The notes under the pieces are model-generated. The model was not told the origin of the DNA. It saw only the letters and a program-made list of their open reading frames with translations, and made no database searches. A stretch of 64,000 bases of DNA from positions 2,865,501 through 2,929,500 of the forward strand of contig NZ_CP125380.1 in assembly GCF_034009455.1 (NCBI RefSeq), written 5' to 3'. Each line of letters opens with the position of its first letter. Position 1 is the first letter of the stretch. Of this stretch, positions 33,765 to 42,859 are shown piece by piece. This DNA is from Pseudomonas sp. P5_109 (lineage in GTDB: Bacteria; Pseudomonadota; Gammaproteobacteria; Pseudomonadales; Pseudomonadaceae). The position numbers and the translations under genes were made by a program.

Positions 33765-34418
33765 ATGGCTATCCGCATTGGCGACGAAGCACCGGATTTC
33801 ACCGCTGAAACCACCGAAGGCACGCTCAATTTTCACCAATGGGTCGGCGATGGCTGGGCTATCCTGTTTTCCCATCCCAAGGATTTCACCCCGGTGTGCA
33901 CCACCGAACTGGGTTACCTGGCCAAACTCAAGCCGGAATTCGACAAGCGCAACACCAAGGTCCTCGGCCTCAGCGTCGACCCGGTCAGTGACCATAACCG
34001 CTGGGTCGGTGACATTGCCGAGACCCAGGGCTGCGCGGTCAACTATCCGCTGATCGGCGACGAGAACCTGGTGGTGGCCAAGCTCTACGACATGATCCAC
34101 CCCAATGCCAGCGGCGGCGCGCGTACGGCAGTGGACAACGCCACGGTGCGTTCGGTGTTCATCGTCGGCCCGGACAAGAAGGTCAAGGCCATGCTGATCT
34201 ACCCGATGAGCGCCGGGCGTAATTTCGATGAAGTGCTGCGCCTGCTCGATTCCCTGCAACTGAATGCCAAGCACACCGTTGCCACGCCGGTGAACTGGCG
34301 GCCGGGTGAGGATGTGATCATCCCGACTTCAGTGTCTGACGAAGATGCGAAGAAGAAATACCCGGAGGGCTTCAAGACATTGAAGCCGTATTTGCGGACG
34401 GTGGCTCAGCCGAAGTAA
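33765..34418 (+). CDS. lsfA: 1-Cys peroxiredoxin (Prx6 type)
   Basis: A 217-residue peroxiredoxin. The active-site motif is DFTPVCTTELG with Cys near residue 45. Later parts (DHNRWVGDI, NYPLIGDENLVVAKLYDM, VNWRPGEDVIIP) mark the 1-Cys Prx6 group, like LsfA of pseudomonads, induced by sulfate starvation and oxidants. It reduces peroxides. Ribosome site AAGGAG; an upstream TATACT may be its -10. It stands alone. Confidence 0.92.
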   Translation: MAIRIGDEAPDFTAETTEGTLNFHQWVGDGWAILFSHPKDFTPVCTTELGYLAKLKPEFDKRNTKVLGLSVDPVSDHNRWVGDIAETQGCAVNYPLIGDENLVVAKLYDMIHPNASGGARTAVDNATVRSVFIVGPDKKVKAMLIYPMSAGRNFDEVLRLLDSLQLNAKHTVATPVNWRPGEDVIIPTSVSDEDAKKKYPEGFKTLKPYLRTVAQPK

Positions 34419-34440
34419 CTGCTGCGGCCTTAAGATCGCC

Positions 34441-34534
34441 TTCGCGAGCAAGCCCGCTCCCACAGGGGATCTCCAGTGAACACAAAATCTGTGTACGACA
34501 GAGATCCAATGTGGGAGCGGGCTTGCTCGCGAAG
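34441..34534. repeat. REPIN (GTGGGAGCGGGCTTGCTCGCGAA type)
   Basis: TTCGCGAGCAAGCCCGCTCC ... GGAGCGGGCTTGCTCGCGAA, between two convergent genes. Confidence 0.9.
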
Positions 34535-34564
34535 AGGCCGGCCCCGCAGACCAAGAACTCCCGG

Positions 34565-35452
34565 TCAAACCAGATACTTCTTAAACCACCCCACCGTCCG
34601 CTCCCACGCCAGCTTCGCCGCCGCCTCGTCATAACGCGGTGTCGAGTCATTGTGAAAACCATGATTGCAGCCCGGGTAAATGTAGGCCTCATAGGTCTTG
34701 CCCCCGGCCTTCAACGCTTTCTCATAGGCGGGCCAGCCTTCGTTGATCCGCGTATCCAGTTCGCCGTAGTGCAGCATCACCGGGGCCTTGATCCGGGGCA
34801 CTTCCTCCGCCGTCGGCTGACGGCCATAGAACGACACGGCGGCACCCAGTTCCGGATAAGCCACGGCCGCCGCGTTGGTCACGCCACCGCCGTAGCAGAA
34901 CCCGGTGATGCCGACTTTTCCCGTGGCGGCCGGGTGTTTCATCATCCACTCGACGGCGGCGAAAAAGTCGTTCATCAGCTTTTCCGGATCGACCGTGGCT
35001 TGAAGCTCGCGACCCTTGTCGTCATTGCCGGGATAACCGCCGACCGACGTCAGGCCATCCGGGGCGAGGGCGATGAACCCGGCCTTGGCCACTCGCCGGG
35101 CCACGTCTTCGATGTACGGGTTGAGCCCGCGGTTTTCGTGCACGACCACCACCGCCGGTACTTTGCCGGCGGTCTTGGCCGGGCGCACCAGGTAACCGCG
35201 AACCTGGCCGTGGCCCTTGGGCGACGGGTAGGTGACGTATTCGGCAAGGATGTCCGGATCGGTGAACTCGACCTGCTCGGCCAGCGCATAGTTGGGGCTT
35301 AGCGCGGCGAGCAGGGCGCCAGCGGTCAAGCCGCCGAAGGTGAACAACGCCGCACGGTCGAGAAACTCCCGGCGGTTGATCTTGCCGTGGGCGTAGTAGT
35401 CGTAGAGTTCCAGCAGTTCGGGGGCGAAGTCTTTTGCGGTTAGACGGGGCAT
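34565..35452 (-). CDS. Dienelactone hydrolase family protein, Tat-type signal
   Basis: A 295-residue hydrolase. The region [20 protein letters not shown] is a twin-arginine-like signal, preceded by [20 protein letters not shown], a usual opening of YghX-like DLH proteins. The nucleophile is Cys in GFCYGGG, with HYGELDTR (Asp) and CNHGFHND (His). Start at 35452 with GAGAGGAA. Substrates of this exported DLH branch are unknown. Confidence 0.88.
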   Translation of the reverse strand: MPRLTAKDFAPELLELYDYYAHGKINRREFLDRAALFTFGGLTAGALLAALSPNYALAEQVEFTDPDILAEYVTYPSPKGHGQVRGYLVRPAKTAGKVPAVVVVHENRGLNPYIEDVARRVAKAGFIALAPDGLTSVGGYPGNDDKGRELQATVDPEKLMNDFFAAVEWMMKHPAATGKVGITGFCYGGGVTNAAAVAYPELGAAVSFYGRQPTAEEVPRIKAPVMLHYGELDTRINEGWPAYEKALKAGGKTYEAYIYPGCNHGFHNDSTPRYDEAAAKLAWERTVGWFKKYLV

Positions 35453-35487
35453 CGCAGAGTTCCTCTCGGCTGGTTGAACGCGGCCCC

Positions 35488-35616
35488 TGTGGGAGCGGGC
35501 TTGTGGCGAGGGGGCTTGCCCCCGTTGGACTGCGCAGCAGTCCCATTTTTCGGGGGCCGCTTCGCGACCCAACGGGGGCAAGCCCCCTCGCCACAAGCCC
35601 ATCCACAGGGGAAAAG
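35488..35616. repeat. Nested repeat: palindromic element inside a broken REP pair
   Basis: A GTGGCGAGGGGGCTTGCCCCC-type element (35501-35597) sits between CCTGTGGGAGCGGGC on the left and GCCCATCCACAGGGG on the right. The outer pieces look like the outer arms of a degraded REPIN, so one repeat family appears to have entered another. Confidence 0.7.
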
Positions 35617-35631
35617 GGTGAAGCCGACACC

Positions 35632-36033
35632 TCATTCCAGGCACTGCGCCCCGGCCTTCGCCACCTGCGCATCCTGTTCGGGCTTGACGCCCGACACCCC
35701 GACAGCACCAATCACCTGCCCATCGAAAACAATCGGCACGCCACCCTCAAGCGAAGTCAGCACCGGTGCTGACAGGAAAGCGTAGCGCCCACTGTTGACC
35801 ATGTCCTCATAACTTTTCGATTCGCGTCGCCCGAGGGCTGAGGTGCGGGCCTTTTCGGTGGCGATGTACGCGCTGCTCGGCGCGCAGCCGTCGAGGCGTT
35901 CGAGGGCCAGTGGGTGGCCGCCGTCATCGACCACCACTATGGTCACGGCCCATTGGTTGGCCTGTGCTTCGGCGCGGGCGGCTTTGATGATCTGGCCGAC
36001 TTCGGCCTGGCTCAGGACGGCTTTGCTGTTCAT
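35632..36033 (-). CDS. glcG: GlcG/HbpS family protein
   Basis: A 133-residue GlcG protein: [40 protein letters not shown], then [19 protein letters not shown]. GlcG accompanies glycolate oxidase genes in E. coli and pseudomonads; its role there is unproven, while related HbpS binds heme. The start at 36033 has GGAG. Last gene of the glc operon, 19 bp after glcF. Confidence 0.93.
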   Translation of the reverse strand: MNSKAVLSQAEVGQIIKAARAEAQANQWAVTIVVVDDGGHPLALERLDGCAPSSAYIATEKARTSALGRRESKSYEDMVNSGRYAFLSAPVLTSLEGGVPIVFDGQVIGAVGVSGVKPEQDAQVAKAGAQCLE

Positions 36034-36052
36034 GGGCATCTCCAGGATTCGC

Positions 36053-37270
36053 TTAAGGCAGGGCGGCTTCGACCAGTTCGATCCAGTGCCGCACCGGGGT
36101 TCGGCCCGCGCCGTCGAGGTGCGACTGGCAGCCAATGTTGGCCGTGACAATCACCTCGGGATGGCCGCTTTCCAGGGCGTTGAGCTTGTTGTCGCGCAGT
36201 TGTCGCGACAATTCGGGCTGGGTCAGCGAATAGGTGCCCGCCGAGCCGCAGCACAGGTGCCCATCGGGAACGGGCGTGAGGTTGAAACCGAGTTCGCTCA
36301 GCAGCGCTTCCACGGCTCCGCCGAGTTTCTGCCCGTGCTGCAAGGTGCAGGGGCAATGGAAGGCCAGGCGCTGGGAGGCGTGGATGCCAAGTTTTTCCAG
36401 GGGTTCGTCTCGCAACACCTCCACCAGGTCCCGGGCCAGTTCGCTGACCTTTTTCGCCTTGGCTGCATAGGCCGGGTCGCTGGCGAGCAGATGGCCGTAG
36501 TCCTTGATAAAGGCGCCGCAACCGCTGGCGGTCTGCACAATCGCCTCGGCGCCTTTTTCGATGCCCGGCCACCACGCGTCGATGTTGCGCCGGGCGCGAT
36601 CGAGACCGGCGGCCTGGGCATCCAGGTGGTAATCCACGGCACCACAGCAACCGGCTTCGCGGGTCGCGATGACGCTGATCCCCAACCGGTCCAGCACCCG
36701 CGCCGCGGCGGCATTGGTGTTGGGTGACAGGCCGGGCTGCACGCAACCTTCGAGCATCAGCACCTGGCGCTCACGGTGGGTCATGGGCCGCGGCTTGGCC
36801 GGGTAGACACTGCGCGGCAACTTGCTTTGCAGGAGGCCGGGCAGCAGGGCGCGGAACACCTGACCGCCATTGACCAGGCTCTTGAACAGATCGGGATGCG
36901 GCACGGTCTGGCGCAACCCTTCGCGCAACAGGCGTTGACCGAGCGGGCGCGGCACCGCCGCATCGACCACCGCCCGGCCGATGTCCAGCAGGTTGTGATA
37001 ATCGACGCCCGACGGGCAGGTGGTTTCGCAGTTGCGGCACGACAGGCAGCGGTCCAGATGCTGTTGGGTCTTTTGCGTGACCTCGTTGCCTTCCAGCACT
37101 TGCTTGATCAGGTAGATGCGCCCTCGCGGTCCGTCCAGTTCATCGCCGAGCAATTGATAGGTCGGACACGTGGCATTGCAGAAGCCGCAGTGCACGCAGG
37201 TGCGCAGGATGCTTTCGGCTTCTGCGGCACGGGGCAGATGGCTGGCGCGTTCACTCAAGGTCGTCTGCAT
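36053..37270 (-). CDS. glcF: Glycolate oxidase iron-sulfur subunit
   Basis: A 405-residue protein with two ferredoxin-like 4Fe-4S motifs in the N-terminal part (CVHCGFCNATCPTY and CLSCRNCETTCPSG). C-terminal CCG domains include GCCGAVDYHL, ASGCGAFIKDYG and CCGSAGTYS. It transfers electrons from GlcD/GlcE to the respiratory chain. Spaced 3 bp after glcE in one operon. Confidence 0.96.
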   Translation of the reverse strand: MQTTLSERASHLPRAAEAESILRTCVHCGFCNATCPTYQLLGDELDGPRGRIYLIKQVLEGNEVTQKTQQHLDRCLSCRNCETTCPSGVDYHNLLDIGRAVVDAAVPRPLGQRLLREGLRQTVPHPDLFKSLVNGGQVFRALLPGLLQSKLPRSVYPAKPRPMTHRERQVLMLEGCVQPGLSPNTNAAAARVLDRLGISVIATREAGCCGAVDYHLDAQAAGLDRARRNIDAWWPGIEKGAEAIVQTASGCGAFIKDYGHLLASDPAYAAKAKKVSELARDLVEVLRDEPLEKLGIHASQRLAFHCPCTLQHGQKLGGAVEALLSELGFNLTPVPDGHLCCGSAGTYSLTQPELSRQLRDNKLNALESGHPEVIVTANIGCQSHLDGAGRTPVRHWIELVEAALP

Positions 37271-37273
37271 GGT

Positions 37274-38338
37274 TCAAAGCTCCGCGTACAGGCGTCCGGG
37301 GTTGAAGATGCCCCGTGGATCGAGTTGTTGTTTGAGGTTGCGGTGATAACGCATCAGCGCCGGCGGCAGCGGATGGAAGGGGCTGTCGGTCAGGCCGTGG
37401 CTGAAGCAGGTGACATGACCGCCGACCTCGTCGACCACCTGGCGGATGAATGCCGCTTCGGCATCGGACTTCAGCCAGCGCTGGGCGCCGCCCCAGTCGA
37501 GCATCTGGCGACCCGGCAGCGACAGGCGTGGCGTGTTGTGCGGCAGGGACAGGCGCCACAGCGGCTGGTCTTCATCGAAGTAACTCAGGCGCTGTTCGTT
37601 GAGATCGTCCCAGAAGGCAGCGTCCAGCCGTTCGCCGCCGAGGCGCTCATGGGCCGCCGCCACCGAACCCTCACCGCCCTCGAGCCGCAGGTGCAGGCGT
37701 GTGCCGTCGTGACAGGCGGCGCTGATCGGCAGCGGTTGCTGGCCCCATTCCGCCAGGCGCAGTAAGGCCCGTTCGGTGTTCATTTCCAGGCTGATGCTCA
37801 GGCACTGCCGGGGTTTGGGCAGCACTTTGAGCGAGACTTCGGTGAGCAGCCCGAGGCTGCCATGACTGCCGGCCATCAGGCGCGACAGGTCGTAGCCGGC
37901 GACGTTCTTCATCACTTCGCCACCGAAGCGCAACAGCTTGCCATGCCCTGTGATCACCCGCGTGCCGAGGACGAAATCCCGCACCGAGCCGGACCACGGG
38001 CGCCGTGGCCCGGACAACCCGCAGGCGATCATGCCGCCGACAGTAGCGCCGTCGCCGAAGGACGGCGGTTCGCAGGGCAGCATCTGTTGCGCGGCATCCA
38101 GCACTTGCGCCAGCTCCGACAACGGCGTGCCGCAACGGGCGGTGATCACCAGCTCTGTCGGGTCGTAACTGACGATGCCCCGGTGCGAGCGGGTGTCGAG
38201 AATTTCCCCGGCGGTGGTGCGCCCCAGGAAGCCTTTGCTGTTGGAACCCTGGATGCGCAACGGCGTGGCGTTTTCCAGCGCCTGATTGACCTGCTCCAGC
38301 AGTGACGGGCTGTCGTCGAAATCTTCAGGGCCGTGCAT
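37274..38338 (-). CDS. glcE: Glycolate oxidase FAD-binding subunit
   Basis: A 354-residue FAD-binding (PCMH-fold) protein. It has LRIQGSNSKGFLG, VITARCGTPLSELAQVL, FGDGATVGGMIACGLSGPRR and AGYDLSRLMAGSHGSLGLLT. It works with GlcD and GlcF to oxidise glycolate to glyoxylate at the membrane. Its start overlaps the glcD stop by one base (TGATG). Confidence 0.95.
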   Translation of the reverse strand: MHGPEDFDDSPSLLEQVNQALENATPLRIQGSNSKGFLGRTTAGEILDTRSHRGIVSYDPTELVITARCGTPLSELAQVLDAAQQMLPCEPPSFGDGATVGGMIACGLSGPRRPWSGSVRDFVLGTRVITGHGKLLRFGGEVMKNVAGYDLSRLMAGSHGSLGLLTEVSLKVLPKPRQCLSISLEMNTERALLRLAEWGQQPLPISAACHDGTRLHLRLEGGEGSVAAAHERLGGERLDAAFWDDLNEQRLSYFDEDQPLWRLSLPHNTPRLSLPGRQMLDWGGAQRWLKSDAEAAFIRQVVDEVGGHVTCFSHGLTDSPFHPLPPALMRYHRNLKQQLDPRGIFNPGRLYAEL

Positions 38339-39837
38339 CAGAAACGCTCCAGCTCGGGGAAGGGCAGTTGCCCGCCATGCACGTGCATGGCACCGAATTC
38401 GGCGCAGCGGTGCAGGGTCGGAATGTTCTTGCCGGGGTTGAGCAGGCCGCTTGGGTCGAAGGCGGCCTTGATGGCATGGAACAGGGTCAGCTCATCGCTG
38501 TTGAACTGCGCGCACATCTGATTGATCTTCTCGCGGCCCACGCCGTGTTCACCGGTGATGCTGCCGCCGACTTTCACGCACAACTCCAGGATCTTGCCGC
38601 CCAGGGCTTCGGCTCGATCCAGTTCACCGGGTTGATTGGCATCGAACAGGATCAACGGATGCATGTTGCCGTCCCCGGCATGGAACACGTTAGCCACCCG
38701 CAGGCCGTACTCGTTCGACAGTTCGGCGATGGCATGCAGCACACCGGGCAGTTCGCGACGGGGGATGGTGCCGTCCATGCAGTAATAGTCCGGCGAGAGG
38801 CGGCCGACCGCCGGGAAGGCATTCTTGCGCCCGGCCCAGAAACGCACGCGCTCGGCTTCGTCTTTGGCCTGGCGCACCTCGGTTGCGCCGGCCTGTTGCA
38901 GTACCTGGCGCACCCGCTCGCAGTCATCGGCGACATCGGCTTCAACGCCATCGAGCTCGCACAGCAGGATGGCCTGGGCATCCACCGGATAACCGGCGTG
39001 GATGAAGTCCTCGGCGGCGCGGATGGCCAGGTTGTCCATCATTTCCAGGCCACCGGGGATGATGCCGGCGGCGATGATGTCACCGACCGCGCGCCCGGCT
39101 TTTTCCACGGAGTCGAACGCCGCCAGCAGCACCTTGGCGGTCTGCGGTTTGGGCAGCAGCTTGACCGTGACCTCGGTGATCACCCCGAGCAGGCCTTCGG
39201 AACCGGTGAACAGTGCCAGCAGGTCGAAGCCGGGGGAGTCGAGGGCGTTGGAGCCCAGGCTCAGAGGCTCGCCATCGACGGTAAGGATGTCGACCTTGAG
39301 TATGTTGTGCACGGTCAGGCCGTATTTCAGGCAGTGCACGCCACCGGCATTTTCCGCGACGTTGCCGCCAATCGAGCAGGCGATTTGCGAGGACGGATCC
39401 GGCGCGTAATACAGGCCGAAGGGGGCCGCCGCCTGGGAAATCGCCAGATTGCGCACGCCGGGCTGAACCCGTGCGGTACGGGCGGCGGGATCGATGTGCA
39501 GGATGTTGTTGAAGCGCGCCATCACTAGCAGCACGCCTTTCTCCAGGGGCAGCGCTCCACCGGACAAACCGGTACCGGCGCCACGGGCCACCACGGCGAC
39601 CTGCCGTTCATGGCAGACGCGCAGCACCCCTTGCACCTCGTCGATGTGCCGGGGCAGCACCACCAGCAGCGGGGTGGTGCGATAGGCCGACAGCCCATCG
39701 CATTCGTAGGGCTTGAGCTCCTCCTGCTGATGCAGGATTTCCAGAGCCGGCAAGCGGGTTTGCAGGGCGTGCAGGAGCGCCTGTTTGTCGACGTCGGGCA
39801 AGGCGCCGTCAACGCGCTCATCGTAGAGAATGTTCAT
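38338..39837 (-). CDS. glcD: Glycolate oxidase catalytic subunit
   Basis: A 499-residue FAD enzyme of the vanillyl-alcohol oxidase superfamily: VVARGAGTGLSGGALPL and PSSQIACSIGGNVAENAGG bind FAD, FTGSEGLLGVITEVTVKL follows, and the C-terminal half carries NVFHAGDGNMHPLI and GGSITGEHGVGREK with catalytic His residues. The start MNILYD at 39837. First enzyme gene of the glc operon, after the permease. Confidence 0.96.
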   Translation of the reverse strand: MNILYDERVDGALPDVDKQALLHALQTRLPALEILHQQEELKPYECDGLSAYRTTPLLVVLPRHIDEVQGVLRVCHERQVAVVARGAGTGLSGGALPLEKGVLLVMARFNNILHIDPAARTARVQPGVRNLAISQAAAPFGLYYAPDPSSQIACSIGGNVAENAGGVHCLKYGLTVHNILKVDILTVDGEPLSLGSNALDSPGFDLLALFTGSEGLLGVITEVTVKLLPKPQTAKVLLAAFDSVEKAGRAVGDIIAAGIIPGGLEMMDNLAIRAAEDFIHAGYPVDAQAILLCELDGVEADVADDCERVRQVLQQAGATEVRQAKDEAERVRFWAGRKNAFPAVGRLSPDYYCMDGTIPRRELPGVLHAIAELSNEYGLRVANVFHAGDGNMHPLILFDANQPGELDRAEALGGKILELCVKVGGSITGEHGVGREKINQMCAQFNSDELTLFHAIKAAFDPSGLLNPGKNIPTLHRCAEFGAMHVHGGQLPFPELERF

Positions 39838-39967
39838 GGGTTCATGACTCTCGCAGGAGGCCACTGACCTTCATCATTGGCCTGATACAGCCGACTGTCC
39901 ATTGGGATGTTTGTCTGCACGACGGACCATTCATTCAATAAAAACACTCTCCAGTGTGGGAGTCGAT

Positions 39968-41731
39968 TTAATGGCCGCCCACCACCATGTGGCTGAACGG
40001 TGCGACATAGGCCTGCAACGTCACCAGCCCGCCGACCAGGATCGCCAGCACAATCGAGTGGAAGAACACGTAGCGCAGGATTTCCCCTTCATGGCCGTAC
40101 CAGCGGGTGGCGGTGGAGGCGACCACGATCGACTGGGCGTCGACCATCTTGCCCATGACCCCGCCGGAACTGTTGGCGGCGGCCATCAACACCGGGCTGA
40201 TGCCCAGCTGCTCGGAGGTCACCCGTTGCAACCCGCCGAACAGCACGTTGGACGCGGTGTCCGAGCCGGTCAGCGCCACGCCGAGCCAGCCGAGCAGGGT
40301 GCCGAACATCGGGTAGAAAATGCCCGTCGCGGCGAAGGCCAGGCCCATGGTCGCATCCAGGCCGGAGTAGCGCGTGAGAAAGCCCAGGGCAAGCATCGCC
40401 GCAATGGTGATCAGCGAAAAACGCACCACCCACAGGGTGCGCAGGTACTGGCGAATCAGTTGCGGGATCGAGTAGCCCATCAGCAAGCCACCGACAATCG
40501 CCGCCAGCAGAATGCCGCTGCCGGTGGCGGTGAACCAGGTGAACTTGTACACGGCTTCTTCGGGTTTCGGCGCCGCCACCACCGGCGGGACTTTTACCAC
40601 CTGCAAGTGCAAGGTGCTGAATGTCAAGACCGGCGCGAACACAGGATTGGCCTCGAGCATCGGCTTGCCCTGGGGGTCGAGCTTGGCCGTGCTGGTTTGC
40701 GGGTCGATGGCCGGGCGGACGTCGAAGTTGTTCTTGAAGCTCTGGGTGCCCCAGATGAACACGAAGATCGTCAGGATGATCCATGGCATCCATGCGCGCA
40801 TCACGGCAGGTTTCGCCTCATTGGCGAAGGTTGCAGTCGGTACGGGCTTTTCGTCGTGCTCGGCGTCGATCTTCGAGTTGTCGACCCGGCCGGACAGTGC
40901 AGCGGAGGTGTGCACGGTGGCCGGTTTCCACACCCTGAGGAAACCGGTCAGGCAGGCCATCGAAATCAGCGCGGCAATCACGTCCACCAGCATCGGCCCG
41001 TGATAGTTCGACACGAGGAACTGCGGCACGGCGAAACTGACCCCGGCCACGAGGATCGCCGGCCAGATTTCCAGCATCTTGCGCCAGCCGGCAAAGGCCC
41101 AGATCAGCCAGAACGGCACCAGCACCGAGAAGAATGGCAACTGGCGGCCGACCATCATCGACAGCTCCATTTCATCCAGCCCGGTGACCTTGGCCAAGGT
41201 GATGATCGGCGTGCCGAGGGCGCCGAACGCCACGGGGGCGGTGTTGGCGATCAGCGCCAGTCCCGAGGCGGCGAGCGGCGAAAACCCCAGCCCGATCAGA
41301 ATCGCCCCAGTCACCGCCACCGGCGTACCGAAACCGGCCGCGCCTTCGAAAAACGCACCGAAGCAGAAAGCGATCAGGAGCAATTGCAGGCGTCGGTCAT
41401 CGGTGATGCGCGCCAGGGAGTCCTGCAGCACCTTGAACGAACCGTTCTCGGTGGTCAGGCGGTGCAGGAAGATGATGTTCAACACGATCCAGCCAATCGG
41501 TAGCAGTCCATTGGCCGCACCGTACAACGCTGCCGAACCTGCCATGTTCGCCGGCATGCCGAAGGCGAAGATCGCGATCAGCAAGGCCGAGGCCAGGGCG
41601 AGCAGCGCCGCCAGGTGTGCCTTGACATGGAAAAACGCGAGGGACGCCAGCATCACCACCACCGGCACAGCCGCCATGAGCGTTGAAAGCACCGGGTTAC
41701 CGAACGGATCGTAGACTTGCTGCCAGACCAT
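39968..41731 (-). CDS. glcA: Glycolate/L-lactate permease (LldP family)
   Basis: A 587-residue membrane protein with twelve or more helices. WQQVYDPFGNPVLSTLMAAV is the standard family opening, then GAFFEGAAGFGTPVAVTGAI and GLSGSDTASN-like LTGSDTASNVLFGG. Homologues carry glycolate, L-lactate and D-lactate. Position 130 bp before glcD on the same strand makes it the glycolate importer. The ribosome site AGAGGTGG precedes the ATG. A role as lactate permease (LldP) is the alternative. Confidence 0.9.
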   Translation of the reverse strand: MVWQQVYDPFGNPVLSTLMAAVPVVVMLASLAFFHVKAHLAALLALASALLIAIFAFGMPANMAGSAALYGAANGLLPIGWIVLNIIFLHRLTTENGSFKVLQDSLARITDDRRLQLLLIAFCFGAFFEGAAGFGTPVAVTGAILIGLGFSPLAASGLALIANTAPVAFGALGTPIITLAKVTGLDEMELSMMVGRQLPFFSVLVPFWLIWAFAGWRKMLEIWPAILVAGVSFAVPQFLVSNYHGPMLVDVIAALISMACLTGFLRVWKPATVHTSAALSGRVDNSKIDAEHDEKPVPTATFANEAKPAVMRAWMPWIILTIFVFIWGTQSFKNNFDVRPAIDPQTSTAKLDPQGKPMLEANPVFAPVLTFSTLHLQVVKVPPVVAAPKPEEAVYKFTWFTATGSGILLAAIVGGLLMGYSIPQLIRQYLRTLWVVRFSLITIAAMLALGFLTRYSGLDATMGLAFAATGIFYPMFGTLLGWLGVALTGSDTASNVLFGGLQRVTSEQLGISPVLMAAANSSGGVMGKMVDAQSIVVASTATRWYGHEGEILRYVFFHSIVLAILVGGLVTLQAYVAPFSHMVVGGH

Positions 41732-41911
41732 GTTCCACCTCTGCTTTTTATTGTTGGACGTGCAGATCCCCAGGGGGGAAGGTGGGCTTGAGTATAGGTG
41801 GCATTGCAGCGCTGTCAGGGCAGGCCTCCGGTCCAGCGGGTCGGCGCAGTGCCGGGGGCTGAGCTAGCATGGCGGGTAGGGTATGAATCCAGCGACGGGA
41901 GGAACGCAGAC

Positions 41912-42148
41912 ATGACCGAGCGCCACATGGAGCACAAGGAAACGCTATCGAACGGATGCAATATCAGAGTCAAAGCCGAGATATTGAAAGACGGTTCGTT
42001 GGGCATGTTCATCGGTGTCTATCGGCCGGACGGCACAGCCATCGATGAAAACCACGATCCACGGCCGCATATGCTCGACATGGAAGCGGCGATGGATTGG
42101 GGGATCGACATTGCCAAGGGGATTGGCAATAGCCAGCGAACGTTATGA
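41912..42148 (+). CDS. Small conserved protein of unknown function
   Basis: A 78-residue soluble protein (MTERHMEHKETLSNGCNIRV, IGVYRPDGTAIDENHD, AMDWGIDIAKGI). The start at 41912 has GGGAGGA at good distance. No family recognised. Alone, convergent with the small gene pair at 42187-42536. Confidence 0.65.
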   Translation: MTERHMEHKETLSNGCNIRVKAEILKDGSLGMFIGVYRPDGTAIDENHDPRPHMLDMEAAMDWGIDIAKGIGNSQRTL

Positions 42149-42186
42149 GCGGTTCCCGTCGGTGCCCGTGCGACCGGCGGTCGCTG

Positions 42187-42447
42187 TCAGAACCCGAACG
42201 AACGGGCCGCGTTTTTTGCCAGTTCGATATCCAGGAGGTGCTCGACCAGCACGTCATTCAAAAAACGGAACTGATCATTGAGCCCGACCACTTCGTTGCT
42301 GAAGTGATGATCGGCTGCCGGGATCAGCAATGCCTCGAACTTCTCGTCGAACAGCAGAGTCAACTCTTTACGTGACTCGAATTTCTGCGCGTAGAAATTA
42401 TTGCCGAACACTGGAAAACGCACGGCGAGGTTAACGGTGCCAGTCAT
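42187..42447 (-). CDS. Small protein, coupled to a 30-aa peptide gene
   Basis: An 86-residue soluble protein (TGTVNLAVRFPVFGNNFYAQ ... EVVGLNDQFRFLNDVLVEHL). Not recognised. Ribosome site GAGGAG lies inside the last codons of the upstream 30-aa gene, whose stop overlaps this ATG (ATGA), so the pair is translated in a coupled way. Confidence 0.62.
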   Translation of the reverse strand: MTGTVNLAVRFPVFGNNFYAQKFESRKELTLLFDEKFEALLIPAADHHFSNEVVGLNDQFRFLNDVLVEHLLDIELAKNAARSFGF

Positions 42448-42536
42448 GATGTTTGCTCCTCGCTCAGGACGTACCCGGCAAACAGGCTCAATGTGAACGC
42501 CGTCAGGGCCAGGCAGGTCAGCAGATGGATCAGCAT
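42444..42536 (-). CDS. 30-residue membrane peptide
   Basis: Reads MLIHLLTCLALTAFTLSLFA then GYVLSEEQTS: a single membrane helix with a short polar tail. The ribosome site GGAGGGGAAC stands in ideal place. Its stop overlaps the start of the 86-residue gene by four bases. The size, start signal and coupling argue for a real small membrane protein; no function is known. It was read by hand from the sequence. Confidence 0.65.
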   Translation of the reverse strand: MLIHLLTCLALTAFTLSLFAGYVLSEEQTS

Positions 42537-42671
42537 GATGTTCCCCTCCGATTCGGGGTTTCGTGTTGGCTTGGGATTGATCCTACGCTGACGGCCGGCA
42601 AGCGGAAGGCAATCGCGGCGATGGTGAATATCGACGCCAGTGATGGGTGTTGTGCAGATGTTGCGGGCCTC

Positions 42672-42741
42672 TTCGCGAGCAAGCCCGCTCCCACAGGTCC
42701 GTGGTCAACCGCTTACTTGTGGGAGCGGACTTGCTCGCGAA
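42672..42741. repeat. REPIN (GTGGGAGCGGGCTTGCTCGCGAA type)
   Basis: TTCGCGAGCAAGCCCGCTCC ... GAGCGGACTTGCTCGCGAA, with a short loop and one change in the right arm. Confidence 0.88.
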
Positions 42742-42859
42742 GGGGGCCTCAAAAGCACCGCCAACTGTCGGCCATGCGCATGCCGCCACCTATACTCAAA
42801 CCAGAGGTTGTCCAATCACCGAGCCTCCGGTTCGATGACAACTGTAGGAAGCCACAATC

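Noticed and set aside
32457..34274. A 605-codon open frame on the minus strand
   Set aside because: It covers the reductase and peroxiredoxin genes antisense; those have clear motifs and ribosome sites.
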